10,452 bases of DNA from an uncultured Clostridium sp. (GTDB lineage Bacteria > Bacillota > Clostridia > Peptostreptococcales > Peptostreptococcaceae). Of this stretch, positions 6,904-10,452 are shown piece after piece. The translations under genes and the position numbers were made by a program. The stretch covers positions 1 to 10,452 of the forward strand of contig URRU01000056.1 of the NCBI GenBank assembly GCA_900550335.1, given 5' to 3'. The notes under the pieces were generated by a model. The model saw only the letters and a program-made list of their open reading frames with translations, was not told the origin of the DNA and did not search any database. The first letter of the stretch is position 1; each line of letters opens with the position of its first letter.

Positions 6904-7253
6904 TGGTGGAAGTGAGGGGAGTCGAACCCCTGTCCGAAAGCTCTTTCCCCGCTGCATCTACGTGTGTAGTTGTCTCTTTATTTATCTCGTATCAAGTATA
7001 GCCGAGCAACAGGCGATACCATCAACCAGCCACAATTAGTCCACTTTTAGTCGCGGCATCCAAAAAGTAGTTCCCTGCATAGATGATGTCCAGTCTTAAC
7101 CGGCAGGAGGGCTAAGAGGGACAAGCTGCAATTAGGCAGCTAATGCGTAATTATCGTTTGCGTTTATTTTAAATTCCCCAGTTTTTACGTGACCCAGAGT
7201 AACACGACACGCAGCCTCAGGTGCTAAACCCCCGTCGAAACCTTTACACTCCC
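6904..7253 (-). ncRNA. ssrA: tmRNA (transfer-messenger RNA)
   Basis: A 350-nt RNA that acts as tRNA-Ala and mRNA to release stalled ribosomes. The 5' end GGGAGTG (7247-7253) pairs with CACTTCC just before the encoded discriminator A and CCA (6904-6906). The seven-base-pair acceptor stem includes a G-U at the third pair, the alanine identity element. The T arm GGGGTTCGACTCCCC is next to it. The 5' side contains the conserved GTTTCGACGGGGG segment and a D-arm-like loop. The internal reading frame encodes the degradation tag. It follows smpB on the same strand, the usual pairing in Clostridia. The 5' end would be made by RNase P, so transcription starts further upstream. Confidence 0.97.
7132..7161 (-). 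other. tmRNA tag reading frame
   Basis: The resume codon GCA (7159-7161) begins the frame encoding ANDNYALAA, ended by TAA (7132-7134). With the alanine carried by the tmRNA itself, the appended tag is A-ANDNYALAA. The terminal ALAA is the signal recognised by ClpXP-type proteases. The tag resembles that of E. coli (ANDENYALAA) with one Glu missing. Confidence 0.95.
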
Positions 7254-7375
7254 TTATTATTAAGAAGTATTAAAACTTCCATAAAGGAACTATGTGTCAA
7301 ACACAAACTCTAATTAATTTTGAAAAGCAAAAAGCTTTTATTTATATTAAGTATTAACATACTATAATTAAGTAT

Positions 7376-7403
7376 ATTATACCACTAATCATAAAAAACA
7401 CAA
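7376..7403 (-). promoter_or_regulatory. Candidate promoter for ssrA
   Basis: A perfect TATAAT (7376-7381) on the minus strand, 16 nt after TTGTGT (7398-7403), between smpB and ssrA. The -35 is weak. A better -35, TTGACA (7295-7300), lies closer to the RNA but its best -10 (TTTAAT) is 20 nt away, which is too far. Read-through from the smpB promoter is also possible, since no terminator separates the two. Confidence 0.4.
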
Positions 7404-7407
7404 ATAA

Positions 7408-7863
7408 TTAATATTTACCTGTCATTTCTCTTTCTATACGTCTCTTAGCATCTTTTTTAGCAAGATCCTGACGTTTATCGTATAATTTTTTACCTTTTGC
7501 TAGAGCTATCTCAACTTTAACTCTACCATTTTTTAAATACATACTTAAAGGAACTAAAGAATATCCTTTAACAGTAGTTGCACCGATAAGTTTTCTTATC
7601 TCGTGCTTATGAAGAAGAAGTTTTCTAACTCTAAGAGGATCGACATTGAAGATATTTCCCTGTTCGTATGGACTTATATGAACCTGCTTCATGAACACCT
7701 CTCCATTATCAACTGAGCAGTATCCTTCTTTTAAATTGACTCTACCCCGTCTAATAGATTTAACTTCTGTTCCCTTTAGTTCTATACCACATTCATAAGT
7801 TTCCTCAATAAAGAACTCATGTCTAGCTTTTTTATTTGTCGCAAGTACCTTTACTCCTGCCAT
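7408..7863 (-). CDS. smpB: SsrA-binding protein SmpB
   Basis: The 151-residue protein partner of tmRNA. It binds the tRNA-like end and places it in the empty A site of stalled ribosomes. Family marks are all visible: [22 protein letters not shown] (8-29), [18 protein letters not shown] (31-48), [13 protein letters not shown] (58-70), [12 protein letters not shown] (78-89), [30 protein letters not shown] (about 102-131), and the basic C-terminal tail [12 protein letters not shown] that reaches down the mRNA channel. Length is normal. The ATG at 7863 is preceded by AAGGTGAG. It lies directly upstream of ssrA on the same strand, with a 154-nt gap. Confidence 0.98.
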   Translation of the reverse strand: MAGVKVLATNKKARHEFFIEETYECGIELKGTEVKSIRRGRVNLKEGYCSVDNGEVFMKQVHISPYEQGNIFNVDPLRVRKLLLHKHEIRKLIGATTVKGYSLVPLSMYLKNGRVKVEIALAKGKKLYDKRQDLAKKDAKRRIEREMTGKY

Positions 7864-7906
7864 ATCTTCTCACCTTCTTCACAAAAATATTTTTAAGCTA
7901 AGTTAT

Positions 7907-7935
7907 ACTATATCACAACAGAAAATATGTGTCAA
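7907..7935 (-). promoter_or_regulatory. Sigma-A-type promoter of smpB
   Basis: On the minus strand, a perfect -35 TTGACA (7930-7935), 17-nt spacer, and -10 TATAGT (7907-7912, one mismatch). It predicts a leader of about 37 nt before the smpB ATG. The best promoter match in the window. Confidence 0.8.
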
Positions 7936-7939
7936 TTTT

Positions 7940-7993
7940 TTCAATAACAAATAAAAATTCAATAACAAATAAAAATTCAATAACAAATAAAAA
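7940..7993. repeat. Three perfect 18-bp tandem repeats
   Basis: TTCAATAACAAATAAAAA occurs three times head to tail without a mismatch, immediately upstream of the smpB -35 and between the divergent smpB and AIM24-family genes. No spacers separate the copies, so it is not a CRISPR array. An AT-rich tandem repeat in a divergent promoter region may vary in copy number between strains. Any effect on expression is speculation. Confidence 0.9.
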
Positions 7994-7995
7994 TC

Positions 7996-8024
7996 TTTAT
8001 CATAAAAGCAAAATGAATTATAAT
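7996..8024 (+). promoter_or_regulatory. Candidate promoter of the AIM24-family gene
   Basis: TATAAT (8019-8024) is a perfect -10; TTTATC (7996-8001) 17 nt upstream is a poor -35. It would give a leader of about 75 nt before the ATG at 8107. It directly abuts the last tandem repeat. Confidence 0.35.
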
Positions 8025-8106
8025 TAAAGTATAAATATTGATAGAATTTTCAGTATTTATCGTAAACACAAATTTATTTTCCAAACTCTTGAAAGGGGAT
8101 GATTCT

Positions 8107-8928
8107 ATGGAATTAAAAGAAAAAATGAAAGTTATTGAAAGCATAAGCGATGGAGGCTCTACTTTTGAAGTTCTTGAATTTGAAAATTTAGATGGAGCTT
8201 CAGATCCTATTATGGCTATGGGGCTTTACTTTGCAAAACAGGCTGGGCTAAGATCTAGAATTGTAAGAGTAAAATTAAACAACTCATCAATAAAAACAGA
8301 AGCAGGTGCTCTTTACTACTCTAAGGGAAATCTTGTTTCAGATGCTAAAATGGGAGGTGTTGGAGGATTCTTCAAAAAAGGAATATCTGGCGCACTAACT
8401 AGCGAATCTTTAGTTAAACCTTCATACAAAGGAACTGGAGAAATCTACCTAGAACCATCTTTCAAACACTACTTCTTAATGGAATTAAAAAATGAAACAA
8501 TAATAATAGATAAAGGCGTATTCTACTGCTGCTCTGATTCTCTTGAATTAAAAGCTGTTTCTCAGAAAAATGTCTCTTCAGCAATACTTGGTGGCGACGG
8601 AATATTCCAGCTACGGGTTTCAGGAACAGGTGTTTTAATATTAGAATTATCAGTTCCTAAAAACGAAATCGTAGAATATGACTTAAATGGAAGCGAAGAA
8701 TTAAAAGTTGATGGAGATTTCTCATTTGCAAGAACTTCATCTGTTAATTTCTCAGTAACTAAATCTCAGAAATCACTGTTCAAATCTGCAATGAGTGGCG
8801 AAGGGTTCCTTAATACTTACTCTGGAACAGGAAAAGTCTGGTTAGCTCCAACTTCTTCAATCTACAGAGAATTTGGAAGTGGATTTATGCCAGGAAATTC
8901 AGGTATGGATAATAATGAAATTGACTAA
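8107..8928 (+). CDS. AIM24 family protein (TIGR00266-like, DUF124)
   Basis: A 273-residue soluble protein of the AIM24 family, named after a yeast mitochondrial protein; the bacterial function is not established. Typical features: an early GALYYSKGNL beta segment, a glycine-rich KMGGVGGFFKKGISGALTSESL block, GTGEIYLEP, a second half with GDGIFQLRVSGTGVLILEL, and the closing GFLNTYSGTGKVWLAPT. The duplicated GTG-x-(I/V)-(Y/W)-L motifs reflect the internal beta-rich repeat of the fold. No signal peptide or membrane helix. Start: ATG at 8107 has AGGGGAT 8 nt upstream; an in-frame ATG at 8038 has no ribosome site and would add 23 atypical residues. It is monocistronic, ended by the unusual hairpin 10 nt downstream. 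Confidence 0.88.
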   Translation: MELKEKMKVIESISDGGSTFEVLEFENLDGASDPIMAMGLYFAKQAGLRSRIVRVKLNNSSIKTEAGALYYSKGNLVSDAKMGGVGGFFKKGISGALTSESLVKPSYKGTGEIYLEPSFKHYFLMELKNETIIIDKGVFYCCSDSLELKAVSQKNVSSAILGGDGIFQLRVSGTGVLILELSVPKNEIVEYDLNGSEELKVDGDFSFARTSSVNFSVTKSQKSLFKSAMSGEGFLNTYSGTGKVWLAPTSSIYREFGSGFMPGNSGMDNNEID

Positions 8929-8937
8929 TAAATAAAG

Positions 8938-9071
8938 GTGTGTGCATAATTTTAAAAACTAATTTTGGTAAAATAATAGCAACCTCCTCTCCAGGCGATC
9001 AAGTCGCATTGTCGAGTTCGGTTTGCTATTATTATAACCAAAATATAAGTTTTAAAATTATTGCAACACAC
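8938..9071 (+). ncRNA. Long hairpin element with a CU-rich structured loop; terminator of the AIM24-family gene
   Basis: Two arms of about 47 and 52 nt (8938-8984, 9020-9071) are inverted copies of each other apart from a few single-base bulges and mismatches: GTGTGTGCATAATTTTAAAA against the complement of TTTTAAAATTATTGCAACAC. They enclose a 35-nt loop (8985-9019) with 19 G or C, much richer than the flanks. The loop holds CTCCTCTCC-like pyrimidines and a small stem GCGA/TCGC (8995-8998, 9004-9007). Six T residues follow (9072-9077), so the 3' edge works as a plus-strand terminator. Far longer than an ordinary terminator. It could be a small RNA, a miniature inverted-repeat element, or both. 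No known RNA family was recognised; I call the structure with confidence but not the type. Confidence 0.6.
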
Positions 9072-9077
9072 TTTTTT

Positions 9078-9237
9078 ATTTTCCAACTTAATTATTAAAA
9101 ATATTGTCTTAAATCCTTTTAACAGGATTTCATTAAATAAAAATATTAAACTATCATTAAGTTAGTTTTACATTTTATTAATAAGATTACTTATATTAAT
9201 TGAATAATATACTCGAATACCTTTTATTCCCCAGATT
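9078..9237. other. AT-rich spacer before azlC
   Basis: Non-coding stretch between the long hairpin and the azlC promoter region. The only structure noticed is a 7-bp hairpin AAATCCT / AGGATTT (9111-9117 and 9124-9130) with a 6-nt loop and no T run after it, too weak to be a terminator. No ORF, RNA gene or clear operator was seen. Confidence 0.5.
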
Positions 9238-9265
9238 TTTACTATATAATATAGTTTGTTATATT
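9238..9265 (+). promoter_or_regulatory. Candidate promoter of azlCD
   Basis: TTTACT (9238-9243), 16-nt spacer, TATATT (9260-9265), giving a leader of about 25 nt before the azlC ATG. An alternative -10, TATAAT (9245-9250), lies inside the near-palindrome CTATATAATATAG (9242-9254). A repressor could bind there, but none is identified. Confidence 0.35.
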
Positions 9266-9296
9266 ATTAGAATATTAAGGAGAGGATGATTTTTTT

Positions 9297-10022
9297 ATGT
9301 TCAAGTCTGTGGACAGAGATGCGTTCAGAGACGCTTTTCGTGCGTCTATACCAATTTTTATCGCTTATGTTCCAATAGGGTTGGTTGGTGGAATTTTATT
9401 AAACGCTTCTGGGGTAAATTTGTTCTTTATTTTTTTAATGTCGCTTTTAGTTTTTAGTGGGAGTGCACAGTATATCGCTGCATCTATGATAGCCACTGGT
9501 GCACCGATTTCTTCTATAATCATTACAACATTGATTATAAATCTAAGACATTTCTTAATGAGTTCAAATTTAAATATGGTTATAAAAAATAAAAGTCCTA
9601 AGTACATAATTCCTTTTGGACTTGGTTTAACAGATGAAACTTTTGCTGTAAATTACGAAAGATATATTTCAGGTAGATGGGATGATACTAGAGCAATGCT
9701 AGTAAATTACCTATGTTTAGCAATTTGGCTATTAAGCTTCTGTGCTGGATCATTTTTAGGTAATTTTATAAGTATAGATACTTATATATCAGGATTTATA
9801 ATAACTGCCCTATTCACAACTATGATAATGGGTGCCATCAAGAATTTTGTTTATGTTTTAGTTGCAATTATTTCAGTTTTATCATTTATAGCACTTTATA
9901 GCATGACTCGTAGCAGTCTAATAATGGTGGTTTCTCCAATAATCGCCTGTGCTTCAGGACTTATAATAGAAAAAATGTTAAAAACTTCAAAAGATAAGGA
10001 AGGAGCTGTTGCAGATGAGTAA
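9297..10022 (+). CDS. azlC: Branched-chain amino acid exporter, large subunit AzlC
   Basis: A 241-residue polytopic membrane protein of the AzlC/YgaZ family, the large subunit of a two-part exporter of branched-chain amino acids and analogues such as azaleucine. The start region DAFRDAFRASIPIFIAYVPIGLVGGIL is the family's N-terminal signature. It is followed by FSGSAQYIAASMIATGAP, the NLRHFLMSSNL loop, and LGLTDETFAVNY, then four further hydrophobic spans. Length is normal. The Shine-Dalgarno GGAGAGG (9279-9285) is 11 nt from the ATG, a little long; an out-of-frame ATG at 9286 directly follows it. The gene overlaps azlD by 8 nt, so the two subunits are probably translationally coupled. Confidence 0.93.
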   Translation: MFKSVDRDAFRDAFRASIPIFIAYVPIGLVGGILLNASGVNLFFIFLMSLLVFSGSAQYIAASMIATGAPISSIIITTLIINLRHFLMSSNLNMVIKNKSPKYIIPFGLGLTDETFAVNYERYISGRWDDTRAMLVNYLCLAIWLLSFCAGSFLGNFISIDTYISGFIITALFTTMIMGAIKNFVYVLVAIISVLSFIALYSMTRSSLIMVVSPIIACASGLIIEKMLKTSKDKEGAVADE

Positions 10023-10338
10023 TATGTCGATATTATTAGTATGCCTTGGAATGGGTGCGGTTACTTATGCTCCAAGAGTATTGCCACTTCTTCTTTTTGC
10101 AGGTAAAGAAATGCCAAATTGGTTAAAAGAAGCTTTAAAATTTGTACCCGTTGCAATGCTTAGTGCACTTGTTGCAAAAGATGTATTTTTCAAAGACGAT
10201 GCTTTATTTATGAGCTTATCAAATCCAAAAATACTAGCATTTGTACTTGTTGCAATTGTTGCTGCAAAATTTAAATCTATACCTATATCTCTTGTAGTTG
10301 GTGTAGGAAGTATATTTATTTTTTCAACAATATTATAA
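10015..10338 (+). CDS. azlD: Branched-chain amino acid exporter, small subunit AzlD
   Basis: A 107-residue membrane protein of the AzlD/YgaH family with four hydrophobic spans, the small partner of AzlC. Its signature is visible: an N-terminal helix with GAVTYAPRVLPLLLF, then MPNWLKEALKFVPVAMLSALVAKDVFF, typical of the family. The ATG at 10015 has AGGAG about 9 nt upstream and overlaps the azlC stop by 8 nt. A TTG at 10009 in the same frame is a less likely start. Regulation is shared with azlC. Confidence 0.92.
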   Translation: MSNMSILLVCLGMGAVTYAPRVLPLLLFAGKEMPNWLKEALKFVPVAMLSALVAKDVFFKDDALFMSLSNPKILAFVLVAIVAAKFKSIPISLVVGVGSIFIFSTIL

Positions 10339-10343
10339 AAAAA

Positions 10344-10385
10344 TACTGCCACAGAACACCTTTAAAAGGTGTTCTTGTGACAGTA
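10344..10385 (-). terminator. Hairpin terminator for the convergent minus-strand gene
   Basis: A long stem (TACTG / CAGTA, then CACA / TGTG, then GAACACCTTT / AAAGGTGTTC with small mismatches) just after the azlD stop. On the minus strand it is followed by seven T residues (10337-10343), so it ends transcription of the zinc-ribbon gene arriving from the right. On the plus strand the following bases (CCTTTACTG) make a weak terminator. Confidence 0.75.
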
Positions 10386-10390
10386 CCTTT

Positions 10391-10419
10391 ACTGACACCT
10401 AACGGTCGTCAGTTTTTTT
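10391..10419 (+). terminator. Rho-independent terminator of azlCD
   Basis: Stem ACTGACACC paired with GGT-C-GTCAGT (one bulged C), loop TAAC, then seven T residues on the plus strand. It lies about 50 nt past the azlD stop and overlaps the last codons and stop of the convergent gene, so one sequence serves both as terminator and coding end. Confidence 0.8.
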
Positions 10420-10452
10420 GTATTCAAATTTAGCTCCACAATTAGGACAAAT
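10399..10452 (-). CDS. C-terminal end of a zinc-ribbon protein (partial)
   Basis: Reading the minus strand from the right edge gives ICPNCGAKFEYKKTDDR and a TAG stop (10399-10401), 17 codons. CPNCG is one knuckle of a zinc ribbon, in which two CPxCG motifs bind one zinc; the other knuckle would be outside the window or be supplied differently. Too little is visible to name the protein. Its position fits a gene convergent with azlCD and terminated by the hairpin at 10344-10385. Confidence 0.65.
   Translation of the reverse strand: MCPNCGAKFEYKKTDDR

Noticed and set aside
6904..6960. Separate tRNA gene at the 3' end of ssrA
   Set aside because: The T-arm and CCA belong to the tRNA-like domain of tmRNA; there is no anticodon arm.
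7275..7300. ssrA promoter based on TTGACA at 7295-7300
   Set aside because: The best -10 hexamer is 20 nt away, outside the normal 16-18 nt spacing.
7940..7993. CRISPR array
   Set aside because: Copies are contiguous with no unique spacers, and no cas genes are present.
8045..8059. CodY box before the AIM24-family gene
   Set aside because: AATTTTCAGTATTTA keeps the left half of the consensus but has four mismatches and lies downstream of the candidate promoter; too weak to call.
8938..9071. 6S RNA, SRP RNA or a known riboswitch for the long hairpin
   Set aside because: No central open bubble as in 6S, no SRP apical motif, and it lies after a gene and ends in a T run; no riboswitch core was recognised.

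Overview
The window is strongly AT-rich with strong Shine-Dalgarno sites. Gene content (smpB next to ssrA, azlCD, an Opp/Nik-type importer, a COG1915-type ornithine cyclodeaminase, DUF3842) suggests a low-GC Gram-positive anaerobe of the Clostridia. Peptostreptococcaceae-like is my best guess; it is inferred from gene content and not from a database match.

Layout. Positions 1-4197 (minus strand) hold a five-gene importer locus, read right to left: a DUF3842 protein, a family-5 solute-binding lipoprotein (NikA/OppA type), permeases NikB and NikC, and the first 55 codons of an ATPase (NikD type) that runs off the left edge. A perfect 32-bp palindrome (4292-4323) separates it from a second minus-strand unit: an ornithine cyclodeaminase-like enzyme (5289-6395) followed 46 nt later by an EamA/DMT permease (4361-5242). 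That unit has a recognisable promoter and a CodY-like box. After about 350 nt of T-rich DNA come the tmRNA gene ssrA (6904-7253) with its terminator, and smpB (7408-7863) upstream of it on the same strand. These two supply the trans-translation ribosome-rescue machinery. The divergent spacer carries three perfect 18-bp tandem repeats.

On the plus strand an AIM24-family gene (8107-8928) is followed by an unusual long hairpin (8938-9071). Its AU-rich arms enclose a GC- and CU-rich 35-nt loop. Then comes azlCD (9297-10338), a branched-chain amino acid exporter, with overlapping genes. The right edge holds the last 17 codons of a convergent zinc-ribbon gene, whose stop codon lies inside the azlCD terminator.

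The common theme is uptake, conversion and export of small nitrogenous solutes and metal (Ni or peptide import, ornithine to proline, an EamA permease, branched-chain amino acid efflux), alongside ribosome rescue. Most of the window is ordinary. The points most worth a second look are the 134-nt hairpin after the AIM24 gene, the short cyclodeaminase lacking the usual N-terminal domain but carrying a CX3CX3C cluster, and its pairing with a permease under a possible CodY site.
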